Source: Mangrovibacter plantisponsor (lineage in GTDB: Bacteria; Pseudomonadota; Gammaproteobacteria; Enterobacterales; Enterobacteriaceae). Taken from it: a DNA stretch of 64,000 bases. Within the stretch, counting starts at the first letter, position 1, and the number at the start of each line of letters is the position of its first letter. Of the stretch, positions 40,441 through 49,735 are shown piece after piece. The notes below the pieces were generated by a model. The model saw only the letters and a program-made list of their open reading frames with translations, was not told the origin of the DNA and searched no databases. A program made the translations under genes and the position numbers. The stretch covers positions 303,714 to 367,713 of the forward strand of contig NZ_QGTS01000006.1 of the NCBI RefSeq assembly GCF_003182475.1. Direction: 5' to 3'.

Positions 40441-41502
40441 TTACTGAGCCGGTTTTACCTGTGCCACCCAGAGCGGTAAATCCCATGTGCCGCCCAGGCG
40501 CAGGTAACGGCACGAACCAGTGCCACCTTCATGGCTTTTACGGAAAACAGAGCCATCCCAAACCCAACTGGCACTCCACCAGCAATCACCCATACCACGG
40601 CCTTTCTGGCCCAATGAAATAACACCATCGCTATAATCAGTGCCGGAAGTTGTCACCAGTTGCGGTTTTTCAGCAAGCTGGCTATCCATTAACCAATAGC
40701 CATAACCTTCGTTATAGGCCGCCCGCCAGCACAATGCCGATATAAGAACATGAGATTTATCTACTGGCTGGAGTGTTATTGCTTTGTCTTCAGAAGAGAT
40801 CATGTCGCCCATTTCATCAGGGTCATCAAGAAGGTCACACTCTTCTGATTTACCCAGCGCCGCCAGTAATTTTGGCTTAAGCGCAGCCATTTCTGGCGCG
40901 GTCAAAGCTCTTTTCGGGGAAGTGGCCGTTTTCGCTTGCTGAATAACCGGCTCAGGTATTGCAGCCAGCACACTGCTTTCTGGCTTATCGCCTTTTTTCG
41001 TTAGTGCGCCAGGCGTACCAATGCGCCCTTGAACATCATCCATTTTCAACAATACGGCATAAGCGCCATCGCCAGAGAGTACGAACGGCTCCGGCCCGCC
41101 CTTAAATTCAACCTTGCCGCTACCTTTAATGGCAGCAACCAGGCGCTGGGTTTGTTGTTGTGAAAGTTGCCAGTCGTCGTTTTTGGTTGCTGTTAACGCC
41201 CCCGCGGGCTGACCGTTGATCCACAGTGCCAGTTGGGCTACCGGCGGCGTGCTGTCCGTGTCATCCCCTTCAGCCAGCATTACTTTGCCGGTAACCGCGC
41301 TGCCCGCACCGGCTTCACGGGTTAACAGCACCGAGCCACCTTTACCTTCTTCCGGGCTGTAACCTGCCGCCCGGCAGGTGAGCGTGTTATCACACACGAC
41401 TTCCCAGTTTTTATGGCTAAACGATACCCCACTTTCCTGAGCCAGTGCTGGCACGCTGAAAAAGACCATGGCCAGTAATCCCGCCGGAACAATGCCCTTC
41501 AT
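40441..41502 (-). CDS. DUF1176 periplasmic protein
   Basis: 353 aa from ATG 41502 (MKGIVPAGLLAMVFF), with GGAGAG upstream; signal peptide ends VPALA near residue 20. DUF1176 layout: N-terminal beta domain (HKNWEVVCDNTLTCRAAGY) and C-terminal cysteine-containing domain (CWWSASWVWDG, GGTGSCRYLR). Function of the family is unknown. Confidence 0.8.
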   Translation of the reverse strand: MKGIVPAGLLAMVFFSVPALAQESGVSFSHKNWEVVCDNTLTCRAAGYSPEEGKGGSVLLTREAGAGSAVTGKVMLAEGDDTDSTPPVAQLALWINGQPAGALTATKNDDWQLSQQQTQRLVAAIKGSGKVEFKGGPEPFVLSGDGAYAVLLKMDDVQGRIGTPGALTKKGDKPESSVLAAIPEPVIQQAKTATSPKRALTAPEMAALKPKLLAALGKSEECDLLDDPDEMGDMISSEDKAITLQPVDKSHVLISALCWRAAYNEGYGYWLMDSQLAEKPQLVTTSGTDYSDGVISLGQKGRGMGDCWWSASWVWDGSVFRKSHEGGTGSCRYLRLGGTWDLPLWVAQVKPAQ

Positions 41503-41762
41503 GCCATCTCTCCATAATGAATAAGTAAGATTAATCTCGAAAAACTCACCAAAAAACAGATTGCCATACAGGTAATATTCAGGCTGAGAATACAACGCTG
41601 TTTTTTACTGAATGGTGCATTCGCACGGCACAAAGCACAGCCATCACTGGCTGAATTGCACTGAATGCCGGAATGAAAACGATAAACAAAGTTACCAGGT
41701 GCTTTATATATATAATTAATTACAATGAGGCAACAATAACATACGGTTATGGAGTGACAGTG

Positions 41763-42311
41763 ATGATCAAACAGGCAACATTAGCCGCCCTTTTCCCGGC
41801 AATACTTCTGGCTGGCGGGTGCGATGATGCATCCAAAGATAAAGCGGATACCGCAGAAGCACCAACCACAGCGCAGGCTGGCAAAACAGCCCCCGGCGCT
41901 AACGACCTGGATAAGCGGCTGGCAGAGATACGTTCACAATCCACATCAGCAAAAATTGAAGAATTTAATCAGTTAAAAGATAACGACCCAAAGTTACTGC
42001 AAAAATCCGTCGTGGCGGAAGTTAAAAAACAGCTGCCATTATTAATTGATGATGCCACCATGATGGAGGATGTCTCTGCAGAGGGAAATACATTCACTTA
42101 TAAATTCGTCATTAAGGGGCTCCCGGCCAGTATTACGCAGAATGAGGAATGGCGCAGTAATATGCAGAAAGTGATCATCACGAATTATTGCTCCAACGAT
42201 AACCGGGTGAAAGTTTTCCGCTCACTCTTCCCGGACGGAGCGGTGTATAACTATTACCAGGACAACAAACTTATCTATTCCTGGAAAGCACAGCCTGCTA
42301 TTTGCAAGTAA
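41763..42311 (+). CDS. Lipoprotein, 182 aa
   Basis: Signal with lipobox LLAGGC (Cys at about residue 20), so it is lipid-anchored in the outer or inner membrane. Asp at +2 (CDD) would, by the Lol rule, keep it in the inner membrane. GGAGTGAC precedes ATG 41763. A low-complexity linker (about 22-48) is followed by an unrecognised domain with two cysteines. Function unknown. Confidence 0.7.
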   Translation: MIKQATLAALFPAILLAGGCDDASKDKADTAEAPTTAQAGKTAPGANDLDKRLAEIRSQSTSAKIEEFNQLKDNDPKLLQKSVVAEVKKQLPLLIDDATMMEDVSAEGNTFTYKFVIKGLPASITQNEEWRSNMQKVIITNYCSNDNRVKVFRSLFPDGAVYNYYQDNKLIYSWKAQPAICK

Positions 42312-42410
42312 TAGCGGCACCAGTACGGCTGGCGCAGCCTGCAGGCGGCTCCAGCCAGTGTTCGGCAGTGTTATTTGTTAGCAGCATTGTTACCTCGCAT
42401 GGAGTCCCCT

Positions 42411-42677
42411 ATGCCAGTGTTTATTTTCTTAAAAAAGGGCGGCCAGATTACTGTAGTGGAGAAAGCCGATGCCACTGAGGCAACCCGCCTGAAAGCACAA
42501 GGTTATGAACAGCAGTTTGAGGAAATTACCGCCCCCAATGCCGCAAAAGCACTGGCCCGCTTTCGCGATATTAAACAAGATGAAGAATCAATACAGCATG
42601 GGTTTTCTACTGGCGCGGCATTTATTTCCCTGCTTGTAGTACTGATGTTCATCATCAGTTTTTTCTTGCAGAGATAA
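42411..42677 (+). CDS. Small tail-anchored membrane protein, 88 aa
   Basis: ATG 42411 (MPVFIFLKKGGQITVVEKA) has GGAG upstream. Soluble N-terminus of about 60 aa, then one C-terminal membrane helix (about 65-85). Not recognised. Confidence 0.6.
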   Translation: MPVFIFLKKGGQITVVEKADATEATRLKAQGYEQQFEEITAPNAAKALARFRDIKQDEESIQHGFSTGAAFISLLVVLMFIISFFLQR

Positions 42678-42845
42678 CCCACCCCGTAGCGGAACACTGA
42701 GGCCGTTTACCCCAGCAATATACTTCATATTTTTTGAAAGAGATCCGCAAATTGTTTTGATTTTAATCACTGCATGGCAGGCCTATGATTGTTCACATCA
42801 GGGCAACACAGCCCTACCGAACAAAACCATTTAAGGAATAAGACC

Positions 42846-43055
42846 ATGAAATCTATCAAAACTTTCGTTGCAGTTGCCGCTCTTTCTGTTATGTCTTTCG
42901 GTGCTTTCGCTCAAAGTGTAACCGCCACCGCCTCCACCCTGGACGGTGCTGAAGCACAGATTGCTGCTCAGGCTAAACAGGCTGGCGCTTCTTACCGTAT
43001 CACTGAAGCCAATGTGAATAACGGTGTACATATGACGGCTGAACTGACCAAATAA
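42846..43055 (+). CDS. DUF1471 (YdgH/BhsA/McbA-like) small periplasmic protein
   Basis: 69 aa with signal peptide (about 1-21, SFGAFAQS) and a single DUF1471 domain (TASTLDGAEAQIAAQAKQAGA, YRITEANVNNGVHMTAEL). Members such as BhsA and McbA respond to stress and affect biofilm. AAGGAATAAGACC precedes ATG 42846. Shares a bidirectional terminator with the following convergent gene. Confidence 0.86.
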   Translation: MKSIKTFVAVAALSVMSFGAFAQSVTATASTLDGAEAQIAAQAKQAGASYRITEANVNNGVHMTAELTK

Positions 43056-43074
43056 GCCAGTACCCAGGCGAAAA

Positions 43075-43098
43075 AAAACCACCTTAACCGGTGGTTTT
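43075..43098. terminator. Bidirectional terminator
   Basis: AAAACCACC / GGTGGTTTT, 9-bp stem, 6-base loop; T-run after it on the plus strand and A-run before it, so it works in both directions. Confidence 0.85.
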
Positions 43099-43115
43099 TT
43101 CGTTTCTGAGCCCAT

Positions 43116-44045
43116 TCAGCCTTTACGGCTGGCCAGCGTGACACCAGCAATAATGGCGGCAATACCGGCCAGGTGAAACAGGCGGAACGGTTCACCAAGA
43201 AACACCAGCGAAAGCACCACCCCGAACACCGGAATCAGGTGGATACACAACCCGGCGCGGGCAGCTCCGATAGTTTCCACACATCGCCCATAAAACCAGT
43301 AAGAAATAAACGACGGGCAGACACCCAGAAACAGCACCGCCGACAACGTGGTGGCATTCCACTGCACCGCCAGCCCGCTGATATGCTCATGGAGCCAGAG
43401 CGGCGACACCACCAGCAGCGTAATTAGCACCTGCACCCACAGTAACCCCATGCGGTTAATTTCCGCCGGCAGTTTACGCAGCCAGAGTGTGTATAACGCG
43501 AAACTTGCCATGGCTCCGAGCAGCATTACATCCCCGGAAGAGAAAGCCAGTTGCATAAGCCCCTGCAGGCTGCCCCGGAAAATAATCACCAGCACACCGC
43601 AAAATGACACCGCAATACCTGCCACCTGTAACCCGCCAAGGCGTTGCTGATAAAACAGCGCCCCAAACAGCATAATCAGAATAGGTACACAGGAATTCAG
43701 CAACAGGGCATTGGTGCCGGATGTGTGGTGCAGGCCGTAGTAAACCAGCAAGCTAAACGCAGTAATGCCGCTGAGCGACAGCGCGATAATACGCAGCGGA
43801 ACCTGTAAATAGCGGCGAAAATCCCGGCGGATAAACGGCGCGGCAAAGGGGAAAATAACCACCAGCGCCACCAGCCAGCGGAAAAAGGTTAATGTTGCCG
43901 GGGGGATATCATTGCGAATGGCCCGCCCGACAATAAAGTTACCGGCCCATAATAAAGGCGGGATAATAAACAAGAAAAAGGCCACCAACCGCGCAGGCGG
44001 TGCGCCGCTGGTTTTCTCCAGTGCTGCAGATGATTCAGAAGCCAC
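43116..44045 (-). CDS. EamA/DMT-family transporter
   Basis: 309 aa from GTG 44045, chosen for the perfect AAGGAG seven bases upstream. Ten hydrophobic helices, two EamA repeats (PLLWAGNFIVGRAI; MASFALYTLWLRKL). Inner-membrane exporter of metabolites or drugs; substrate unknown. Confidence 0.85.
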   Translation of the reverse strand: MASESSAALEKTSGAPPARLVAFFLFIIPPLLWAGNFIVGRAIRNDIPPATLTFFRWLVALVVIFPFAAPFIRRDFRRYLQVPLRIIALSLSGITAFSLLVYYGLHHTSGTNALLLNSCVPILIMLFGALFYQQRLGGLQVAGIAVSFCGVLVIIFRGSLQGLMQLAFSSGDVMLLGAMASFALYTLWLRKLPAEINRMGLLWVQVLITLLVVSPLWLHEHISGLAVQWNATTLSAVLFLGVCPSFISYWFYGRCVETIGAARAGLCIHLIPVFGVVLSLVFLGEPFRLFHLAGIAAIIAGVTLASRKG

Positions 44046-44244
44046 CCTGTTACTCCTTATTTTTCTCCCCCGCACAGGTCTGGCTGCGCACCGCGGGCAG
44101 AATGCTCATTGTTTTCCTCATCATCTCTGGTTTTCGGCTATTTGGCATTAGCTGATTGGCACTTTAATGCAAATTGAGTGGGGTGAGAGGAACACAGAAG
44201 GCGTTGCGGGCGAAAGTAAACAACCCGCAAAAAGCCAGTGACCA

Positions 44245-45321
44245 CTACTGATTCAACTCTTGCAGCAACCTTGTGTTGATATACAGTTTTTCGCGCCCCA
44301 CAGCCATTTCTTCCAGCACACCAATATCGACCAGTTGCTTAAGGTATACGGATGCTGTCTGGCGTTTAGCCACACCACGTTCTACAAGGTTTTCAATCCG
44401 GCAATAGGGTTGAGCAAACAGCGCCTGGATAAGTTCATGAGTATAAATTTTGGGTAGTTTTTCACGCACAAACTCTGCGATTTCTGCCATCAAAGCCCGA
44501 ACAACTGAAATTTTATTCGTCGTCCACCGAGACGCGCTTTCTACTGCATCCAGCATAAAGAGTATCCAGGATTCCCAATCGCCTTCTGCGGTCACTTTTC
44601 GCAAAAGGGTGTAGTAATCATCACGCCTTTCCAGAATAAAACGAGACAAATACAAAATAGGTAGCGAGAGCAGTTCTTCCTGAATTAAATACAGGATATT
44701 CAGTATACGGCCTGTTCGCCCATTACCATCGGGAAATGGGTGAATGCACTCAAACTGATAGTGCGCAATAGCCATTTTCACCAGCGGATCTAAATCATCT
44801 TCACGGTGTATAAACTGTTCCCAATTCGCCAGTAAATTACGGATAGCGTCTTCACCAACTGGTGGCGTATATACCACTTTGTTGTTCTGATCCCGCAGGA
44901 CTGTACCCGGTGTTTTCCGGACATCTGTTTGCACAGAGCGCAATTTGGTGCAGATAGCGACCGCGGTATTTGTACAGAGTGGATAGGTTTCAAGGTGGGT
45001 AAAACCATCATAAAGCGCAGTACGGTAGCGCAGCGCTTCTTTGGTTGCAGGATCGGCCTTATCGGCGTGATCTGCATACTGAAAAAGCTGATCGCTGGTC
45101 GTTACAATGTTCTCAATGCGTGAAGAATCTTTTGCTTCCAACATGGGCAGAATATTTATCAGCAAGCCCTGGTCGGGGATCAACTCACCGGCCGTTTTCA
45201 GCTCGGCAATGGCTGCACGCGCACTAATGCATGCTTTAAGAACATTGCGTGTTTCAACCCTATCCAGTTCGGGCGGCAGCACTGGCAGTGCGTTGTAAGG
45301 CGTTTGCGGAGCCCAGTTCAT
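44245..45321 (-). CDS. Fic-family protein (AMPylase-type)
   Basis: 358 aa. Active-site motif HPFPDGNGRTGR at 194-205. The N-terminal inhibitory motif SSRIEN at 66-71 fits (S/T)xxxE(G/N), so the enzyme is a self-inhibited class II Fic protein that would transfer AMP to a target protein. C-terminal winged helix (about 290-358) probably binds DNA. Start codon lies at the edge of a 70-bp tandem repeat array, which may hold its operators. Confidence 0.88.
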   Translation of the reverse strand: MNWAPQTPYNALPVLPPELDRVETRNVLKACISARAAIAELKTAGELIPDQGLLINILPMLEAKDSSRIENIVTTSDQLFQYADHADKADPATKEALRYRTALYDGFTHLETYPLCTNTAVAICTKLRSVQTDVRKTPGTVLRDQNNKVVYTPPVGEDAIRNLLANWEQFIHREDDLDPLVKMAIAHYQFECIHPFPDGNGRTGRILNILYLIQEELLSLPILYLSRFILERRDDYYTLLRKVTAEGDWESWILFMLDAVESASRWTTNKISVVRALMAEIAEFVREKLPKIYTHELIQALFAQPYCRIENLVERGVAKRQTASVYLKQLVDIGVLEEMAVGREKLYINTRLLQELNQ

Positions 45322-45562
45322 ATGTTTATAAAAACCGTTTTAATCGACACATCACCATACTATGCCGATACGCGACACACGTCACTCCAATATGTTTAAA
45401 AAAATGCGTTTTATCGACATATCGCCAGAACGTGTCGATACCATAAACATGTTTGGGCTATATGTTTAAAAAAACGTGTTTTATCGACATATTGCCGGAA
45501 CATGTCGATACCATAAACATGTTTGGGCTATATGTTTAAAAAAATGCGTTTTATCGACATAT
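45320..45562. repeat. Array of 70-bp tandem repeats upstream of fic
   Basis: Units begin at 45320 (diverged), 45390, 45460 and 45530 (partial), period exactly 70 bases. Units 2 and 3 are nearly identical. Each holds TATCGACA-N10-14-TGTCGATA as an inverted pair and the palindrome AAACATGTTT. The array abuts the fic start codon, so iterated operators are likely. Confidence 0.85.
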
Positions 45563-45757
45563 TGATGGTGGGGTTGTTGTAAATCCGGTCAGCAACTTTA
45601 ACCTGGGTTGTGACTTATAGTCCGTGGCCTGAGCAGCAATACCAGGTCATGTTAGTGGGGTAAATAACATCTCCCACATTCAGGTGCATTTATGGCGCTT
45701 ATTCACTGATGTAAGCCCCCTGAAAGTGCGGTAGACCCCACAAAAGGAGCAATTATC

Positions 45758-46021
45758 ATGACCAACACAGACTGGCATGCGGCAGATATTATTGCTGCAC
45801 TGCGTAAGAAAGGGACTTCCATGGCCGCGGTTTCCCGGGAAGCGGGGCTGGCATCTTCCACGCTCTCGAATGCACTTAGCCGCCCCTGGCCCAGAGGCGA
45901 AATACTGATTGCAACGGCAATTGGCGTGGATGCCAGCGAGATTTGGCCAAGCCGTTATTTTGATAAGCAAGGAATGCGGATAGACCGCGCAGCCATGATG
46001 CGTATAAAGAATGCGGTTTGA
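45758..46021 (+). CDS. Nlp/Ner-family HTH regulator (SfsB-like)
   Basis: 87 aa. DNA-binding protein of the Mu-Ner/Nlp type: WHAADIIAALRKKGTSMAA and ALSRPWPRGEILIATAIG closely follow E. coli SfsB/Nlp. AAAGGAG precedes ATG 45758. Typical neighbour of mobile regions. Confidence 0.85.
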   Translation: MTNTDWHAADIIAALRKKGTSMAAVSREAGLASSTLSNALSRPWPRGEILIATAIGVDASEIWPSRYFDKQGMRIDRAAMMRIKNAV

Positions 46022-46029
46022 TTATTCGG

Positions 46030-46048
46030 CACGCCCGTAAAGGGCGTG
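46030..46048 (+). terminator. Terminator of the nlp-like gene
   Basis: CACGCCC / GGGCGTG, 7-bp stem, 5-base loop, then TTTGG. Confidence 0.65.
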
Positions 46049-46117
46049 TTTGGTGATTAACAGCCATTCCATGCAAAGGCAGAGCATAAAAACACGGATA
46101 TTCTCAAGTAACCTGGC

Positions 46118-46414
46118 TTGCATCCCTTTGCCTGCTTGCCTGAGATAAGCGACGTCGTGAAATCCGTGGAGGAAGAATCTGGTTTTGCCGCGATCCCGGT
46201 TGTCTCACTACCTGATTTGTACGGCGACAAGCTATGTGCTGCGTTAGAGTCATTTAAACGTGGCGAGCCTGACTGGAATTTAGCACCAGAGCTCCACATT
46301 CAGAATTTGCCAGCAGTTCAATGGAAGCTGCGCAATATTGGACGGATGCCGGAGGGAAAGCGCGCGCAGTCCCTGGAAAAACTGGAAAAGGTCATAACAG
46401 AATGGCTGGGTTAG
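46118..46414 (+). pseudogene. AbiEii/AbiGii nucleotidyltransferase remnant
   Basis: 98-codon frame with no proper start (TTG). VVSLPDLYGDKLCAAL matches the mid-part of AbiEii-type toxins; EPDWNL, LPAVQWKLRNI and PEGKRAQSLEKLEKV match the extreme C-terminus. The middle and N-terminus are missing and no AbiEi antitoxin is nearby. Leftover of an abortive-infection or TA module. Confidence 0.72.
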
Positions 46415-46690
46415 TTTATTAAATTCACTATAGTTACACCAATGGTGAAACTGTATAATTTTTTATAAACCAGAAAGGTTCTCCCCGGTATCCATTGCCT
46501 TCCAACACTTAAAACCAGGGTTGCTATTGGCCTTGTTGGCGACCTGGTTTGCCAGTGGACCCTCTCACGAATAAGTGCTTTATGATGCACGCTCGTTTTC
46601 TGCATTGGTTGTAAATTTTAAAAGCGAATTATCGATAGCCTCACTCGTATTATCAGCAAACACAGTGAAGGGGAATAGTCATATATAAAA

Positions 46691-47017
46691 TTAGTCGTAC
46701 AACCATTTTCCGGCTTTAGCCGATTCCGCAAACATTCTTACAGTGAGAGGTTTCGATATTTGTTCAACAGGCTTAGATGTAAACCACTTTCTAAAAAACC
46801 ATGTCTTAAACCATGGATAATAAACATTATATGTCATCATAGAAAGATCAACATTAAACTTATCACTATATTTATTCATGCAAAAAACCAAATCATCGGC
46901 CTCTGAATATTCTTGTAATATGTCATCTAACTGTAATGGTATTAACTTTCCTGTGAACGTGCCCAACACAGGGAGCTGTTCACGAAAAAACTCTAATACT
47001 TCTTGTTCAGTTACCAT
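46691..47017 (-). CDS. DUF1493-family protein, cassette A
   Basis: 108 aa, acidic N-terminus, ends in the family hallmark KPLTVRMFAESAKAGKWLYD. Start overlaps the stop of the STM2901-like gene by 7 bases. DUF1493 genes are regularly the second gene of such pairs. Cytoplasmic; candidate immunity or chaperone partner (inference). Confidence 0.85.
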   Translation of the reverse strand: MVTEQEVLEFFREQLPVLGTFTGKLIPLQLDDILQEYSEADDLVFCMNKYSDKFNVDLSMMTYNVYYPWFKTWFFRKWFTSKPVEQISKPLTVRMFAESAKAGKWLYD

Positions 47018-47460
47018 ATGCGATCTTTCTCGTGGGCTATAGTGTTATAATCTCTCACTGTTTTATAGACGATCTGACTAACATCACTTGCTACAATCGC
47101 CCATCCAACAACTGGCAACCCCCTACCAATAAATGCACCTAAATTAGTTACATACTTTGGCTTTAATGTTGCAATGCTTGCTTCCGTGATAGTAGGCAAT
47201 CTTATTGGCATTTCAACATTCAGTAGTTGACGAAGATATTTAGAGGCAATAGAAGTACCTGCTGTTGTTCCATATGGTTTACCCCTTGTTTTTAACAGAG
47301 GCAAGCCAAGAATAATGCAACTCATTGCTACAACGTCTTTAATCCCACCAAACTGATCATTTATTTTGTCTAAAAAAATCCAGAAAAATAGTTCACCCGA
47401 AGAAATGTTACAGACACCTTTATAAAAATATGTTCCGTTTAGTTGCTCAACTGTATCCAT
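47011..47460 (-). CDS. STM2901-like small membrane protein, cassette A
   Basis: 149 aa. Starts MDTVEQLNGTYFYKGVCNIS; mid hydrophobic segment (AMSCIILGLPLL) and glycine-rich helix near the C-terminus (LGAFIGRGLPVVGWAIVASDV). Name is from memory of the Salmonella family. Lies 34 bases after a truncated hcp frame, so it is a candidate Hcp-linked effector or its partner. Confidence 0.75.
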   Translation of the reverse strand: MDTVEQLNGTYFYKGVCNISSGELFFWIFLDKINDQFGGIKDVVAMSCIILGLPLLKTRGKPYGTTAGTSIASKYLRQLLNVEMPIRLPTITEASIATLKPKYVTNLGAFIGRGLPVVGWAIVASDVSQIVYKTVRDYNTIAHEKDRIW

Positions 47461-47634
47461 CAGTACCCCTTCACTCCCTGTGTTTTAGTATGCTTATCGT
47501 ACTATTTGAGTAATCGGGCAGGCGAAAGTTTTTTGCCGGGTAAATTCTGAATTCAGGCAATAAGTGATGTTGGTGGGAAAGTGCAAAGTGCAAACTGCAA
47601 AACTGGCAGAACCGGAACCATAGCCGCCAGTAAA
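47461..47634. repeat. Cassette spacer repeat, copy A
   Basis: About 170 bases matching 49736-49902 closely, from CAGTACCCCTTCACTCCCTG to CAGAACCGGAACCAT. Lies between a (partial) hcp and an STM2901-like gene in cassette A; in cassette C the hcp itself is gone. Confidence 0.88.
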
Positions 47635-47907
47635 GCAGGACATACATATTTCGGCAGATTTGAGGTTCTGTCCCGTTGCTGTCGCTTTGAAGAGATATGG
47701 TGATGAGCTATCCAGCTCTTTGGAAAACTGAAATGGTGAATGCTGTCGTGTTCCTGTCACTTTCCCCGTCATTGGGTCTGTCGGAATTGCCAGGTTGTGC
47801 TGCAAGCCACGCAACTCAATACTCCCTTCTCTGCCTATGGCATCAGAAGAACCACGGGTCAGTGCACCGCCGTCATCGGTCAAAATTAAGTGGACTGGTA
47901 CAGCCAT
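47494..47907 (-). pseudogene. Truncated hcp
   Basis: Codons 1-88 are a normal Hcp start (MAVPVHLILTDDGGALTRGS; GKVTGTRQHSP; ATATGQNLKSAEI). After AEI the frame runs into the spacer repeat, so the C-terminal 70 residues of Hcp were deleted. AAGGAG precedes ATG 47907, which lies 18 bases after the DUF1493-B stop. Confidence 0.85.
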
Positions 47908-47925
47908 TGATTAAACTCCTTGCGA

Positions 47926-48254
47926 TTAGTCGTACAGCCATTTCCTGGCTTTAGCTGATTGAATGAACATATCAATAGTGAAATCGGGAATATGCACGGG
48001 TTCAGTTTTTGCAAAGGGATTCCATGACAATTGAAACCTGGGATAATAGGTTTCAAGGTGGAAAGCTGACATATCCACATTGAACTCTTTAGCGTAATCC
48101 TCGATAAGTTCCTCAATATCATCCTGGTCCAGATTTACATTAAAATGAATATTTTAGGATGCAGTAAAGGTGTCGTATTTCTTTTTTCGGAATATATAAC
48201 AACCACCACGCATAGTGAAAAGCTCGATTACTCGTGTTCAATATTACCTACCAT
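47926..48254 (-). pseudogene. DUF1493, cassette B, decayed
   Basis: Reading ELFTMRGGCYIFRKKK, a TAA at 48154-48156, then HFNVNLDQDDIEELIEDYAK and, ending, TIDMFIQSAKARKWLYD. One nonsense codon and one single-base frameshift near the start (around 48232) break an otherwise full-length gene. Confidence 0.85.
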
Positions 48255-48350
48255 AATTTATCGTTACCCCGCGCTATGGTGTTATAATCACGTACAGAGC
48301 AATAAGTGATTTGAGTTACATCGGCTATTAAAATAACTTCACAACTGATT
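48248..48350 (-). pseudogene. STM2901-like C-terminal remnant, cassette B
   Basis: Only the last about 30 codons survive: VILIADVTQITYCSVRDYNT and IARGNDKLW then stop, matching VASDVSQIVYKTVRDYNTIA in cassette A. The rest was lost next to the promoter of the plus-strand hcp. Confidence 0.82.
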
Positions 48351-48463
48351 AAGGTTGAACTACTTCCCAATTATGATATGTAGTACATAGCTCAGCGTTT
48401 ACCAACCAGCACAAACAAGTGTACACTCTTAATAGGAATTAATTAAACAGAGGATGTAACATT

Positions 48464-48946
48464 ATGGCGATACCAGCGTATATGTGGCTAAGGGATGATG
48501 GCGGTGCTCTTATCAAGGGTGGTGTGGATGTTCAGGATAGAGAATTCAGCATTGAGATAAAAGGCTTTCATCACAACCTAATGATTCCAACTGATAACGC
48601 TACCGGCAAGGTAACCGGAACGCGGATGCACTCGCCGATGCTTGTAGTAAAAGAGTTTGACTATTCTAGCCCGTATATTTATAAAGCCGTAGCTACCGGG
48701 CAAAATCTTAAATCAGCAGAGATAAAATGGTACAATATTAATGATGCAGGACAAGAGGTAGAATATTTTAATATGCTACTTGAAGGTGTCCGTATTGTCT
48801 CTATTTCACCAACAATGGCATCCGTGGATAATCCAAATGAAAACCATATGGAAACTGTCGAAATGCGCTATGAAAAGATAACGTGGAAACATTGCGATGG
48901 TAATATTATCTATACTGACTCATGGAATGATCGGGTTACAGCATGA
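48464..48946 (+). CDS. hcp: Type VI secretion tube protein Hcp (orphan)
   Basis: 160 aa, complete Hcp fold: MAIPAYMWLRDDGGALIKGG, GKVTGTRMHSPM, ATGQNLKSAEIKWY, METVEMRYEKITWKHCDGN. Six Hcp monomers form one tube ring. AGAGGA precedes ATG 48464. No other T6SS structural gene is in the window, so it must work with a system elsewhere. Oriented against the surrounding cassettes. Confidence 0.93.
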   Translation: MAIPAYMWLRDDGGALIKGGVDVQDREFSIEIKGFHHNLMIPTDNATGKVTGTRMHSPMLVVKEFDYSSPYIYKAVATGQNLKSAEIKWYNINDAGQEVEYFNMLLEGVRIVSISPTMASVDNPNENHMETVEMRYEKITWKHCDGNIIYTDSWNDRVTA

Positions 48947-48968
48947 AATGATTAAGGGGCGTTGCCCC

Positions 48969-49286
48969 TTAATCATATAACCAACACCCTACTTTAGCAG
49001 ATTCAATTATCATTTCCAGAGTTAGCATTTTAAACCTGTGGTTACGCCAATCTTTTTTAAGCCTAAACTGCCACCAATAGAACTCCGGCATAAAATAGTT
49101 ATCTAAATTAAAATTTCCGTGAGCAATACCGTACCGCGTAAACAGGTCAAATAGCATTTCCTCCAAATCCTCTTGTATGAAGTTAAAATGCTCTTGAAAC
49201 GACCATTCTTTCTGTGCAGGATTTTTTCGTTCACCGTATTTCTCGGTGACATAATCTAAAAGTTCCTGCTCATCGGGTAACAGCAT
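48969..49286 (-). CDS. DUF1493-family protein, cassette C
   Basis: 105 aa from ATG 49286, whose first base is the last of the preceding TGA, so coupled. Ends LEMIIESAKVGCWLYD like the other copies; N-terminal two-thirds differ strongly from copy A, as expected for partner-specific variants. Confidence 0.84.
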   Translation of the reverse strand: MLLPDEQELLDYVTEKYGERKNPAQKEWSFQEHFNFIQEDLEEMLFDLFTRYGIAHGNFNLDNYFMPEFYWWQFRLKKDWRNHRFKMLTLEMIIESAKVGCWLYD

Positions 49287-49735
49287 CAGAAATAAACCCA
49301 CTCAATCCGATCTTTAGGCCGGACTATGATGTTATATTTATTTCTCGTGTCTCTGGCAACTACAGCAAGCATGACCACAGCTTGAGTGTAGCCAATATGA
49401 GGAACAGCCCTCCCAACTATTGCCCCAAGCTTATTAGTTGCCCGGCTATGGCCCAGTACACTAGTTTCGATCCTCATCCCCCACGGAAGGCGGACATTCT
49501 TGAGGATTCTACGAGATAACTTCGAGGCTATACTAGTACGTTTTACCTTTGACCCCAGTACAACTCGCTTAGGTAGAATAGGTTGCCCGGCCAGAATCAT
49601 TGCTGCTGTTTCAACTCCCCAACCAGTACGATCAGCAAAGCCCTCGAGAAATATTAGCCAGAATAATTCTTGTTGTGTAACGTTAGCGTGACCATTATAA
49701 AAATATGTTCCATTTAGCTCTTCAGTAGTATCCAT
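49286..49735 (-). CDS. STM2901-like small membrane protein, cassette C
   Basis: 149 aa. MDTTEELNGTYFYNGHANVT matches cassette A at the start; middle diverges (WGVETAAMILAGQPIL), ending IIVRPKDRIEWVYF. ATG 49735 chosen by alignment with copy A; the open frame extends further upstream through the spacer repeat. Confidence 0.76.
   Translation of the reverse strand: MDTTEELNGTYFYNGHANVTQQELFWLIFLEGFADRTGWGVETAAMILAGQPILPKRVVLGSKVKRTSIASKLSRRILKNVRLPWGMRIETSVLGHSRATNKLGAIVGRAVPHIGYTQAVVMLAVVARDTRNKYNIIVRPKDRIEWVYF

Noticed and set aside
45320..45562. CRISPR array
   Set aside because: The repeats are contiguous 70-bp tandem units without variable spacers.
47886..48122. 78-codon minus-strand frame
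   Set aside because: Out-of-frame reading of the decayed DUF1493-B gene; the correct frame shows the family motif.
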